From Siphonodentalium dalli (Eukaryota > Mollusca > Scaphopoda > Gadilida > Siphonodentaliidae): DNA of 64,000 nucleotides. Below, piece after piece: positions 46,929 through 58,361 of the stretch. Under the pieces are notes generated by a model. That model made no database searches. It was not told the origin of the DNA and saw nothing but the letters and a program-made list of their open reading frames with translations. Location of the stretch: contig CP136067.1 in assembly GCA_032622095.1 (NCBI GenBank), positions 59,623,899 through 59,687,898 on the forward strand, written 5' to 3'. A program made the position numbers and the translations under genes. Positions within the stretch are counted from its first letter, which is position 1. Each line of letters opens with the position of its first letter.

Positions 46929-47560
46929 TACCAATTTCCGGCAGTGATCTATCGCATGGCGATGCATGGAGTTTGAGGACTATTAAATGAACTCCCATGT
47001 TATTGTAAGCTTCGAATATAAACGGAGGGGGCCTCGGGGGGGGGGGCAGAAATTAATCCACTCTTTATTCTCATAGTACCAATATTATTTGAGAGAAAGA
47101 AACATTTTGACCATTAGTACATTATTTATTCTGAAATAGGGCTCATATGCCAAAAATTGAAAGGTATGGGCACATACATATTTATTAAGAATAGCCCTTA
47201 AAATATCGAAACCCAAATTGGAGCCTGTGCAGAATAATTCTATCTCCTAGTTTGAAACACCTTGAAAAAAACGTGTCAAGTTGATTTTGCTTGGTTATAG
47301 TATAACTAGCAATTAGCAACTAGCATGTCCCCTTCGGCTTTCCATATATCGCGATACATTGAATACATGATGAATCTTTGCGACACTACTAGTATAAATG
47401 TAGATGTTTATATTTTCCATAATCATAATGTGTTTATGAAATTATTGTAAACATGTATATGAGGACAATACTAGTACATGCAGCTGGTAGGCCTACATGT
47501 TATTAAAATTTGAGGTAGCTTAAATGGGTTTTTCTGACAGTTAATATTATTACTTTCAGG
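46929..47560. other. Intergenic, no gene seen
   Basis: Unique-looking AT-rich DNA right of R2. The only notable feature is an 11-G run at 47036-47046. A pyrimidine tract ending in TTTCAG near 47555-47560 could be a 3' splice site for the transposase remnant that follows. Confidence 0.5.
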
Positions 47561-48949
47561 TAACCAACCAATCCTGCAGTGATGGTGCAACTATACTGAT
47601 TGATCAAGAGCTCAATGAACCCATATCAAGTGGATCTGACATCAGCAGAGGGGAACTTATGACTCTGATCATGGCATTTACTGTGCGGCATAAATTAAGT
47701 GGAATAGCACTGAGGGATTTGATTGAACTGTTAAATACAATACTGCCAAATAGCATACTAGCATCCAAGTATCTCTTTGACAAACACTTCAACACTCCAG
47801 ATGAACTGGTATTCAATTACTTCTGAGACAAGTGTGAGTCACTCATGGATTCAGACATGCAAAAATGTTCTTTTTGTGGAATCGCGACTTTGACAGACAG
47901 AAAGCACATGCTAAAAAGAACTATTTTATAACACTTCCATTGGAAATTCAAATTAGGGATTTGTTTGAAAAACAGGACCTCAGCAAATTCTTGGTGAAGA
48001 CAGATCCATCACTCTCTGTTTGTGATACAGAATACATCAACAGTATTCGCGATGGAAAGTTATATAAACAGAAATCAGTCTCGGAATTCACCAAACACAG
48101 TGATAACATCACCCAAACAATAAGTGCAGATGGCGCGCCTGTATTCAGTTCATCAAATAAAAAATTTCTGGCCTGTGTTCTGCACTATAAATGAGCTACC
48201 TGAGAACAAAAAATCAGAATTTATGCTATTGCATTCTTTGTGGTTTGGTTCATCAAAGCCAAATCCAATGCAGTACATGAAACCATTCATCAACGAGATT
48301 CAAAAAATAAATTCTCCTGAAAATCCAGGTATTATCTGGAAAGATTTGGATGGCAATGAAAGAAAAACAAAATGTCTTCCTCTGTTATGTGTTTGCGACA
48401 GTATCGCCAGACCAGTTTTTAAAGAAGGCAGAAAGTGTTAGTGGCAGCACAGCTCTCGGAAATTACTTGTCTGGGAAACTAACTGTACAACAGAAGCTTT
48501 CCATTGGGAGAATGAAAGGTTCTCCTGTTTTGAAAAGTGAATGTTCATTGTATAACAGGTTTTGGGTCAATGGATCACTTTATTCAACGGTTGGCTATGC
48601 TTCTAAATTCAGAAGAGATAACTCCATTGTAAAACTTAGAAATGGTAAACTTGTACAAATCGGATGTGTTGTTGTTGGGTGTTTTTTCTGTTGTCATGGG
48701 CTTGTTGAATGTGAATGTGTGCGAGAATTGATCATTTGTGGAAATGTCCTGACACAAGCCACCAGAGGATCATATAAACTGTTTGATACATATGTGGAAT
48801 GTAACCTGATGGAGTCATTCACTCAAATTGATGATATTGATTGTGCTTGTATATCATTCAAGCCCACCGATATTTTCAACAAGTGTATGATTGTGAATAA
48901 TGGCAAAAAATCTTTTTCTGTCGAATTGATACCTTTTGAAATTGACTAA
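47561..48949 (+). pseudogene. Broken Tnp2-like DNA-transposon transposase
   Basis: Piecewise frames give: ELMTLIMAFTVRHKLSGIALRDL, FDKHFNTPDELVFNYF then TGA where a Cys codon (start of a CxxC zinc pair) is expected, ITLPLEIQIRDLF, SADGAPVFSSSN, FWPVFCTINELPENKK, LWFGSSKPNPMQYMKPFINEI, LLCVCDSIARPV, then a C-terminal module (YNRFWVNGSLYSTVGYASKFRRDNSIVKL...GKLVQIG) to TAA at 48947-48949. DG.PVFKSS/WP...NELP.../LWFG..KP is the signature I associate with Tnp2-type (En/Spm-related) transposases and their animal relatives. There is at least one stop and three frameshifts (about 47900, 48160, 48400), and a segment after ARPV seems missing. A DDE enzyme in life, now dead. No TIRs identified. Confidence 0.7.
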
Positions 48950-49236
48950 AATGGTACTGGTATGTTACCGTAAGTAGCGTTCAGACAATCTGTTGCATTG
49001 GTGCATACAGCATATTGTGTTGACACAATCATTCTGTTGTCCACATTAAACCATTCACACAGGTGCGTGCTTTGTTACAATGTAGAGCGCCTGATTAATA
49101 CTTGCAGCTAATAGTTCGATATGGAATAAATACAATATTGCAACTGCAGCAAATCAATCAATCTGTAATAAATTAGTTTGCATCACAGTCTGAATGCTTT
49201 ATTGTTATTGTCTGTATTCAAATTTCAATGTAACAT

Positions 49237-49449
49237 ACAGTAATGCTCTAATATATCGACTTCTTAACCACAACATAATTATGGGTAACTTTTCAGGATT
49301 TAGTCGGAAATATAGCTTGTTGCCATTCATCGCAAAGCTCTCACAGAGCTTTCCGATGAATGGCAACAAGCCATATTTCCGACTAAATCCTGAAAAGTTA
49401 CCCATAATTATGTTGTGGTTAAGAAGTCGATTAAGTAGAGCATTACTGT
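49237..49449. mobile_element. Palindromic miniature element, 213 bp
   Basis: Two arms of about 105 bp form a near-perfect hairpin, starting ACAGTAATGCTCTA and ending TAGAGCATTACTGT, centred near 49343. Single-arm relatives lie at 2639-2752 and 49822-49930. The frames predicted on both strands here are products of the palindrome. Confidence 0.9.
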
Positions 49450-49566
49450 ACTCGTCTGAACACTATATTACTCTGACATATTCAAATTCGCTCAGTATTT
49501 GTTCTTATACCAATCATAAATGTCGCGTAAATTGCGACATGTTATTGTCATGTCAGTACTCTGTGT

Positions 49567-49591
49567 TATAACATAACATAACATAACATCA
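49567..49591. repeat. ATAAC microsatellite
   Basis: Short run of about five ATAAC units (ATAACATAACATAACATAAC) in otherwise unremarkable sequence. Confidence 0.85.
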
Positions 49592-49821
49592 AGATACACA
49601 GTCGAATGACTCTTAGTTCCGGAACTGTAAACAAATGCCATATTATTTAAACAAACAGGACATGTACCCCGGTACGTAATGCATCATTGACTTTAAGTTC
49701 CACAGATACAAGGAGAGGAGAATCACTGCATTTTATTTCCATGTCTGCGAACATAGACCACATGCATCATGGTGCAACAGTGGTACACTCAGTATTGAAG
49801 CGGTAACCTTAGCGCAGTGTG

Positions 49822-49930
49822 AGAGTTTTCTGATGAATGGCAACAAGCCATATTTCTGACTAAATCCTGAAAAGTTACTCATAATTCTGCTTTGGTTAAG
49901 AGGTCGATTACTTAGGGCATTACTGTAGCT
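49822..49930. repeat. Single arm of the palindromic element
   Basis: Matches the right arm of 49237-49449 (ATGAATGGCAACAAGCCATA, TGAAAAGTTACTCATAATTC) with several substitutions. The opposite arm is missing. Confidence 0.8.
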
Positions 49931-50689
49931 GTATCTTAGATTCCAAAATATACAGTAAGATAAATCTTAAAGGCTGACAGTATTGTATACTACATTTTAC
50001 TAATACAAATGCAATATAATAAAATCTTGTATATTAATTTTGCAATCATATTATTTATACCACGCTTTGAGTCACATGTATTCAACGGAATCCCAGCCAT
50101 TGAATACATAAATGTATTAGTGTATACCGCTAGTGGAATACAAGCCGGAACTATTCATGTTGACGTTGTCGACAAGAAAGATAACGTACATTACGTCAAT
50201 CATCCGTTTTCGATGATCCCCCCATAATTACTGGTTATTTGTCAGACTTAAATCACAATAAAGGTAGCTATAGTAACAATGAAGGTGATATTCATGGATT
50301 AAACTTATCTGATTGAACGGTGTAGAATAAATACAGAACACAACGCGCATCTTAATCGAGACTCTTTTATCTAATGAGTTGCGGATGGCGCAAAGTTATA
50401 TTTCGCTCTCGCTATGCTCTCGCGAAATATATCCTTGCTCCATCCGCAACTCATTAGATAAAATAGTCTCGATTAAGATGCGCGTTGTGTTCTGTCTATG
50501 TATATCCCGCAACATTATTTTTAGGTTATGTAAATATTCTATTTCAGGATTCATTATGTATATAAATTATTTTATGATTTTCTATATAAATGTCCCATCT
50601 CAAAAACACAGCTAATGGGAGCCTATTCACAATAAAACATTGTTTTCATCTTTTCTTCACTATAACACTGGGTCGTTATTATTATATTG
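49931..50689. other. Intergenic with a palindrome; no convincing gene
   Basis: Contains the palindrome described separately. A plus-strand frame at 50009-50227 (72 codons) starts with a hydrophobic stretch that looks like a signal peptide. It has no recognised domain, no Cys pattern and no second copy to support it, so it is not called as a gene. Confidence 0.45.
50334..50494. mobile_element. Palindromic miniature element, 161 bp
   Basis: Arms of about 70 bp, CAGAACACAACGCGCATCTT... and its complement, with one or two mismatches, around an ATTTCGCTCTCGCTATGC centre. No coding content. Confidence 0.85.
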
Positions 50690-52144
50690 TTTATTTCAGG
50701 CAAGGTATGCCCATATATGGAAATCAAACATACAATTACATATATAGAATTTGGTTCCAATGAAGGAATAAATCAGACTTATAAATAATATCTGATTGAC
50801 ATATAGCATTTAACAACTCCTTACCAGATGTAAAAACTCTCTCTCGAAATGCATACACACCCTTTCGTATCAACATTGCCAAGGAAATCATTCTATCTAT
50901 TACAAACATCCCACTCGTACTACATGACCTTTCATACCCAATAAACTTTCTGTAAGCATTGTTGAAACAAACAGTGAGTTTTTTAAAACATTTGCTGGTA
51001 TAGTTAAGCCAAAGATGAGCACAATATAATGGTGATACATACATTTGGAATAAATATTTCTTAACATCAAGTGAACATCTGTAAAATTTTCTTATGAGTA
51101 TATTTGAACGTGTGCATATAGAACGATACTGGCGCATAATGTCATCGTTATCAGAACAATCAACATTGAGTATGTGACCAAGATACTTATAAGAGGACAC
51201 GAACTTGAGTTCAGTGTCGTTTAATATGAGTTTTGGAAATGTCCGATTGTGCAGGGATTTTGGAATGAAAGCCATCCCAACCGTCTTTTGGTTGTTATAT
51301 ACCAAATCAATAGCATTAGCCTCTTGTTCACATATTCTCAATAATCGACGTAGTCCTTCCAGAGATGGAGCCATAATACACATATCATCTGCATAAGACA
51401 AATGATTAATTTTCACATTACCAATCATACAACCCGCATTACTGGTGTTGAGCCTATGGCTTATCTCGTTCGTGTAAATGTTGAATAGGTGAGGACTCAA
51501 TAGTCTCCCTGACGAACACCACTGTAGGCCTGAAAAAAGTTGAGTACGATTGTCCCCATCTTACATTGTATCTCTGATTTATGAACCAGTTTCTGAGAAT
51601 GCGAATAATTTCCGGTGGAATCGATCGTTTCTCCAGAAGATGTAATTGTTTTTCTTGATTTACTCTATCGAAAGCTTTACGTGCATCCAAAAAGCACACG
51701 AATACTGGAGTGTTCTTTGAAGTATAGTGCCTTATTACTTCTTTCAATGTGAATATACAGCCGTCTGTCGAGTGTTGTCTCTTGAATCCAAACTGGTTGT
51801 CTGTTGTATACAGCTGCTCTGAAATTCTACTCAAAAATATATGTTCTAAAACTTTCGACATAACGCACGATAACGCCACTGGGCGATAATTATCTTTGTC
51901 TGCAACATTCCCTATTTTATTTTTTAGAATCGGCACGATCGTCACTTTCAGCATGTCAGGTGGAAGATGTCCATGCTTAATTATAGGACCCATAACAGCG
52001 ATGATACACTTGAGAATAAATTTGTCGCAGTATTTCAGATGTTCCGCCGTTATACCATCTGGACCAGAGGATTTACCATCCTTGAGTTTGTTCAATGCCT
52101 CTATCATCTCGGTTTCAGTGATCTGCACTACTGAATCATCCTGC
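50690..52144 (-). pseudogene. LINE3 fragment: reverse transcriptase, frameshifted
   Basis: In the minus direction: ITETEMIEALNKLKDGKSSGPDGITAEHL, LPPDMLKVTIVPILKNK, DNYRPVALSCVMSKVLEHI, QFGFKRQHSTDGCIFTLKEVI, FVCFLDARKAFDRV. A frameshift near 51500-51540 falls at the usual RQGG..SP box. Then SPHLFNIYTNEI, LSYADDMCIMAP and KYLGHILNVDCSD, and a C-terminus shared with 42376-42915. The upstream endonuclease is absent, so the copy is 5' truncated. The 3' end (50690) begins GTTTATTTCAGGC. RT family certain; clade (CR1/L2/RTE-X-like) not resolved. Confidence 0.85.
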
Positions 52145-52200
52145 GAAAAATACATGCATAAATACATGTACATTCCATCATGAACATAAATCAATCTATC

Positions 52201-52313
52201 CACAGGAGCCTGGAATTCGGTAAAAAACCCTCTTTTATTGGCGGAACTGCGGTCCCGTGTGCTGGATATACGCCAATAAAAGAGGGGTTTTGACCAAATT
52301 CCAGGCTCCTGTG
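52201..52313. mobile_element. Palindromic insert with 7-bp TSD
   Basis: The arms CACAGGAGCCTGGAATT.. and ..AATTCCAGGCTCCTGTG are nearly complementary over about 43 bp, flanked by ATCTATC on both sides (52194-52200, 52314-52320). A 7-8-bp TSD may suggest a hAT-type miniature element. Confidence 0.75.
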
Positions 52314-52679
52314 ATCTATCTAACAAATGAGTAGCTACCATGAATTTCCCCCAAAAAGGTGTCCAGATATGAATTTAGTCACTGGTACATGTACATGAAC
52401 AATGATTTGCCAATTCATGTATACATTGTACATGTATACATGTAGAATTCAGTTGGAGACGAAAATAAAACAGATCTGTTGAATATTGATAATTATTGTC
52501 CATAAGAAAGAGCAACTACCGGTATGCATGCATGGGCTTCAGTATGTATTTTAGACTGTTTATGATTTAGTAATATTTAATCAATTTTACACATACATGC
52601 GAGCTCGAACACAGATACAGTTTGTAGTGAGGTAGATGTCTGTACATTGTTTTACAGTGGTTCACATTGGAATGAGATG

Positions 52680-53131
52680 TGATGCACCACGCTACACCAA
52701 GATTTGCACTGCGGTACACCAAGGTGCTATGTGTATGCACCTGGGTTACCGTGATAATTAACATGTATGTGGCGTGGTGCACCGCAGTACAGATCGTGGT
52801 ACACCAAGGTGTTGTATGTATGCACCTGGGTTACCGTGGAACATGATGTGGTATACCACGATACACCACGATGTGCACCGCGGTACACTAAGTTGTTATG
52901 TGGATGTACCTGGGTTTACCGCGGTACATAGCATGGTGCACCTTGGTACATAGCATGGTGCACCGTGGTATACCAAGGTGTTATGTCTATGCACCATGGT
53001 TTACCGCAGTACATAGCATGATGCACCGTGGTACATAGCATGGTGCACCGTGGTTCATAGCATGGTGCACCGTGGTATACCATGGTTTACCGTGGTTTAC
53101 CATGGTTTACCGTGGTTTACCACGGTACTTT
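52680..53131. repeat. ACCGTGGT-based minisatellite
   Basis: About 450 bp of degenerate units built from GGTGCACCGTGGTACATAGCAT and ACCAAGGTGTTATG.ATGCACC words. It ends with four to five alternating CCGTGGTTTACCATGGTTTA units. Many units are self-complementary (ACCACGGT, GGTGCACC, CCATGG). No gene here. Confidence 0.88.
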
Positions 53132-53711
53132 TTTATAAGGGATAACAATCCTCCCTCTCCTGGTCAACTCTCCTGGCGAGGAACAAGCCAACAAACTTAT
53201 GCCACATCTCCACGTGTCACTATTTGTCACTCTTGTACATGTATTGTACACGTAGGCCTACCTCTGAACAACAATGAAAAATTAGACAAATTAAGTATGC
53301 ATGACCGTAACATATTCCTCAACCAAATCAAGTAGTATTCACACCCGATATCTTTCTTTGACCACCTAAAAATAGTGTCAATTTCCACATTGATAAAATA
53401 TGGAGGGTTAGAATTAAAATATTAAGTAAGAATTAAAATATTAAGTTAGAGTAAAAATGTGAAGTTAGGATTGTGACCCTAATAACCCTCCATATATAAT
53501 AAGATACCTCACGATCTTGGAAAATATACAGGTATTGCAAGATGATCGAGCAAGTCACGACTTGAAGACATTTAAGATAATCATATTGGCTACCAGTTAA
53601 AGCACAAAGAAATGACTACAATCTCCATCTCACACCAGACCCCCCCCCCAACCTAACCCCATAGCATACCTCCATGCACTCCTTCTTGCCGATGCATATA
53701 CGGAACTATAT
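53132..53711. other. Intergenic, no gene seen
   Basis: AT-rich spacer between the minisatellite and the second 4-kb transposon. It includes a short internal repeat (GAATTAAAATATTAAGT, near 53410-53445) and a 10-C run at 53640-53649. Confidence 0.5.
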
Positions 53712-54634
53712 GGCCTAAAATTCCTTAAATCGACATGTAGTTTGCAATAAAATCGAAAAATAAATTTTCGATATGCCGGTTATCATCATCATAATATGAA
53801 AATATAGTATATTATGCATGTTTTCTCCGTTACCAACCCGAAAAGGTAGCATATGGGTACGTACAGTCCATTTAACATGTGGCAACAGTTTTATATTGTC
53901 ACAATCAATACACAGTGGTGGCTATAGTCACATGCATGCAATTTTATAAAATACTCATGATTCGAGCTGTCACTAGCCAGATGTTTAGGGTCAATGGCTA
54001 CCCGTATATCTTAGGATTATATACCGTGCAATTAAAAATTCATTCCGAATCGAACACTCTATATCTCTCTATATGGTGTATAGGCAGACGAAATGGACCA
54101 ATTTCTTATGTGGGGATATATACATTTTCGAAAACAAAACATGTGGAAAATATTGATGTGGCGTTTGTGATATGCGACACACATACTACAGTGGGTGTGG
54201 TAACGGAGAAAACACACGTTGGATCTTTATATTCCTAAATATTGCGAATTGTTGATACACACTAAATTTTTAATAATATGTGACACAAACGTGTTTGGTT
54301 GAATTTCTAACTTCGCTGGGAAACATATTAACTATTATTTGAAACTACATGCAGTCCCATGTACTTTGAATGTGTATGTGTTTCCAGTAAACCCATATCA
54401 TTGATCTATGCTGGTGCACACAATTCTGTGCATCTAAAAGTAAGACCTGCGTAATCATGCATTCAATTTTATTTGATTACATAAATATAAGAATGTGTTA
54501 ATATATGTCGAACAAGGAATACCTGACAATTCAAACGCCCGATGTAATATTAGCATGGACATGATGGTAACGGAGAAAAAAACTATATATAGTTATATAC
54601 GACCTGTATGCAAGTTTATGAATGAGGAATATTT

Positions 54635-55272
54635 TGCTAATGAACGAGGAGTGGTGACTTTCGCTCCACCGGAGACTTCGTCTCAGGTGAGCTAAAAATT
54701 AAAGGTCAAAATGCAAAAATGTTATTTTTTGTTTTTAGAGTTATGTCCCTGGCTCCCCCCTATTTGACACGGTGACCCCATTTGAACAAATCTGAACCCC
54801 AATCACCCAAGGTCCCTCCGTATCAAATATGAATCCATTCGACCCGATGGTACAAGAGAAGAAGTCGTTTTAAGAAATACTATGGAGGGAAAGAGTTATG
54901 GCCCTGGCTTCGCAACTATTTGACACAGTGATCTCATTTGAACAAATCTGAATGTGAGTCACATGGGGAACATCCACACCAAATATGAACCCATTTGGCC
55001 TGCCGGTTGAGAAGAAGATGTTTAAAAGAATTACTATGGAGGGAAAGAGTTATGGCACTGGCTTCGCAACTATTCGACCAAGTGACCTCATTTGAACAAA
55101 TCTGAATGAGAGTCACCTAGGGAACAGCCACACCAAATGTGAACTCATTCGGTTCCAGAGGAGAAGATATTTAAAGAATTGTTGACGGATGGACGGACTG
55201 ACGGACAGGCGGACGGATGGACGGACGACGGACGAGGAGTGATGACTATAGCTCCACCGGAGACTACCAAAA
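54635..55272. repeat. Insertion of a mollusc-like tandem repeat with GACGGACGG tail
   Basis: This is absent from copy 1 of the transposon. Both ends carry GAGTG(G/A)TGACT..CGCTCCACCGGAGACT-like segments. Between them are three degenerate units of about 110-130 bp sharing GAGTTATG.C.CTGGCT, CATTTGAACAAATCTGAA and AGTCAC. Near 55185-55235 comes a GGACGGAC-type simple run. Similar structures are, from memory, widespread in mollusc genomes. Confidence 0.7.
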
Positions 55273-55479
55273 CAAAATGCATTGTTTTATTCGTGGATTG
55301 GTACTAGTATGCAATATGATTAAAATTCGAAATTAATTTTAAATAGCTAGTAGCCTTCAATTAATTTCCTGCCTATATAAATCAATATAATAAATGTCAT
55401 CGTTACTAGTGTCATCACATTGAGTCTATATGTCTAAACATGACAAACACGTGAAATTATCACCGTCGTCAAAGACACC

Positions 55480-56331
55480 GTAATCCTCCCCGCAACCTTC
55501 ATGAAACCACTAAGTCTTGCCACAATCTGAGCACAACACCCATTCGTCGCGTTTACTGCATGGGGTCGAGTGGATCACCATAAACCCATCCACACTTCCC
55601 ACAAGAATACGCATCTTGACAGTTATTTTCCGCACTCTTTTTTTAAGCTCGCTTGCCTTTGATGACCGTTGACCGAGAACCATTAGACTCGCGAACATAT
55701 GGTGCAGACATCGTTGTGAACTTCCAATTGCATTTCAGGTCGGATTCACCATTTGAAGTTAGAAACTTTAAACAATTGACGCAGAAACATGACGTTTCTC
55801 TGGTAGCGATGCCGTTTGCGTGTTTGGTAGGAATAACCGCGTGTACCTTGAGTGTTCCATGAACGGGTAGGACATCGGGAAAACCAATTTCAGGGCGCTT
55901 TCGTTGAGGTGATTAAATGCGACATTAACATTGGCGTGATGGACCCAATCACAAAATGCGGCGGCGTTCTGTATCACACATTTACCGGTCTTCATTGCAA
56001 CGTCAGCCAACCTCTTGGAGGTCCCTCCAACTCCATCACACGGCCCCTTTCCGTGACCTGCTTCCAAATATTGCCAGGTAGCTTTCACGCCCATCTTAGA
56101 ATGATTACTGACAAGGTTGAAGATATGTCTGTTTCGATATTGGCTGGTGGATGAATCCGAATTGTATAGTGGATGTATTTGACACCAGGAACAATATATA
56201 ACACCCTTTGTTTGACCTAAATCGGCCAAGGGGCTGAGAGATAGCATGTGTGTCCTATTTTTAACCCCTCTGGACAGCGACAATTTTGGATCAGGTTGAG
56301 GTGTTTGGAAAGAGTGCCTGGGGAGGCGCAC
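55480..56331 (-). pseudogene. Unidentified transposon protein remnant (GHGKGPCDGVGG motif)
   Basis: The minus-strand frame 56331-55768 (187 codons) contains KATWQYLEAGHGKGPCDGVGG, then KRLADVAM and NAAAFCDWVHHANVNVAF. A shifted frame continues with CFCVNCLKFLTSNGE..LKCNWKF, then a Cys-rich end with KCGWVYGDPL and DEWVLCSDC. The motif and a C-terminal zinc-binding end recall uncharacterised proteins of animal DNA transposons, but I cannot name the family. The first 45-50 codons overlap the tandem array and may not be coding. At least two frame breaks. As the only protein trace in the 4-kb element it is the best candidate for its transposase. Confidence 0.55.
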
Positions 56332-56770
56332 CCTACAACACCCTTTTTTTGACCTAAATCGGTCAACGGGACGAGAAATGGCATGGATGTCCTATTTGAA
56401 CCCTTCTGGTCGGCGGCCATTTTGGATCGGAGTGGTGTGAAAGGGGTGAATATTTAGATTATCTTGGGGCACCCTTTGTTTGACCTAAATCGACCAAGGG
56501 GTCGAGAAATGCCATGGGTGCCCGATTTGAACATCTCTGGATGGTGTCCATTTTAGATCGTGGTGTGGTGAAGGGGGTATTTAGATTGGCTCCCTACACA
56601 CACCTTTTGTTTGACCTAAATCGGCTGAGAAAAGGCATGGTGCCCAATATGAACCCTTCTGGACGGCGGCCACTTTGGATCTGGATGGGTGCGTGGATAG
56701 AATATATGTGGGGGGGGGGGGGCACCATACAAAACCCTTTGTTTGACATAATTATAAAAATTTCGAATAA
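56165..56770. repeat. Degenerate tandem array, about four units
   Basis: Inverted counterpart of 5125-5700, with TTTGACCTAAATCG, GAGAAATGGCATGG and GGCGGCCATTTTGGATC recurring every 120-140 bp, ending in a 13-G run (56710-56722). Confidence 0.75.
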
Positions 56771-58361
56771 GTAATAAGGAATGGAAGTCACCTTCGTTTT
56801 AATCAGTACTGTAACGGGGTGAATATATCGTTAAGATAAATAACTCTGGTCACCAGACAAAAATCCATCCTACATAACCCAACAGAAACTCATCTGCCAC
56901 TCAGAGCCCGTCTGTCTGTAGCAGTGTGAGCAATGGCAACCCGCACTGTCTCTTTGATTTTGCTGTCCCATTTTGCCCGGATGGCATGGCACGTTGTCCC
57001 ACTTTGCCCAGTGCGGTGTCCCGATTTTCACAAAGGCACGGACAAAGTGGGACAAAACAAGAGGTTCCAAAAGGGACATACCGAGATGGTGTTTGGTATC
57101 AATGATCAACCGATTATATGCGCCGATGAATTATATACCAATCAACGCTTTCCGTTTTTTTCCGGCGAAAATCCTATCTAAAATTCCTTGAAAACATTTG
57201 GTGTCCCGCTTTGCCCGGGTCTCCCCTATTTGTAATTAACATGGTTAGTTTTTTGTGTTGATCTGAGTCAAACAAACCCAGACTGCCGATATAGTATCGC
57301 CAAGGGGTTCATATATATGTTCCTAAAGAATGACCTTCTGGTGTTCGCTAGTAACGGAGAAAACCGCATATTGTTTACAACCATATACAAAAGTCTTGTG
57401 ATATTAATTTCAAAATGCTCACGTGATATCTTGGGCTTGATAGACGTTCCGTCAGATGAGATTAGCAGTTGGAGTTAACTCGTCGATTTTCTATGTGTTA
57501 TGGTGGTAACGGAGAAAACATCCTTAAATAAACTGTTTTGGGAGTGGCAACTCATCTCTCGTTATTTCTACATATGATTCATTTGCATTTAGAGCTATAT
57601 GTTCCCCAGGTTATACACGTGATACTGCGTTTCTTTGTATAAAATTAGGCACGTACAGAAAGTTGTATCTGTCAGTTATGACGATTTAAATTGCTGGTAA
57701 CGGAGAAAACACCGTTTTCACGGACGACATACCATGGTGGACAGCTTCCAAATATAGTAACGTTATAGAATAATCGGTTTTTAATGCGAGAATCGGTCAT
57801 ACAAGTGAGATAATTACATAGGACTTGTAAAATATAGTAACGGATTACTCAAGTTTCTGAGCTCATGAAATCGGATACCCAATAACGGACATCCCAAAAA
57901 ACAGCCAATTTTGTCACTCAAACCTCCCACTTGTGAAATATAAGGAAGCCAACCGGATTTTTCTATGTGATATATATTCGCCATAAGACCCCTGTTTAAT
58001 GATGTGTTGCCATTGAGATGGCGGTCGAGACATGCATGAGAATGATGAGATACACCCCTCGGACACGTATTCGCCATTTTTTCGCTATAAGGAATTTTGG
58101 GCCATATACACACATTGTAAATACGCCCACACACAATACATGCTCAATTATAGGCCTACGTAAACAGTATACTGTATCATTATACTCGCATAAGGACCCG
58201 TCCCTTAAAGGATTGTTACCGTTACCGATCGCCACTAATCCACTGAGCACGATGCCGAAAATGATTTTGTGATAGGCGCAGATAGGCGCCGCCCGTATAG
58301 GCCTAATTGAAGTTATCCCGATTTAAATTTCCATCATGGATTATGCAGTCTGAATAGTTAA

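Larger units (their letters stand above)
53708..58107. mobile_element. 4-kb TIR DNA transposon, copy 2 (inverted relative to copy 1)
   Basis: The element (53712-58103, 4,392 bp) has ends GGCCTAAAATTCCTTAAA and ..GGAATTTTGGGCC and TSD ATAT (53708-53711, 58104-58107). It aligns end to end, reversed, with 3312-7257. Unlike copy 1 it lacks the TTAA miniature element (empty site near 57790), retains about 320 bp of coding sequence lost in copy 1, and carries an extra roughly 640-bp insertion (54635-55272). Six 14-bp GGTAACGGAGAAAA sites (one with a mismatch) are dispersed through it. Confidence 0.87.

Noticed and set aside
50009-50227. Possible small secreted protein of 72 codons
   Set aside because: Only a hydrophobic start supports it; no Cys pattern, homologue or second copy.
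3312-58103. Large inverted segmental duplication of host DNA
   Set aside because: Both copies have matching TIRs, distinct 4-bp TSDs (TAAA and ATAT) and an empty site, so they are transposon insertions.
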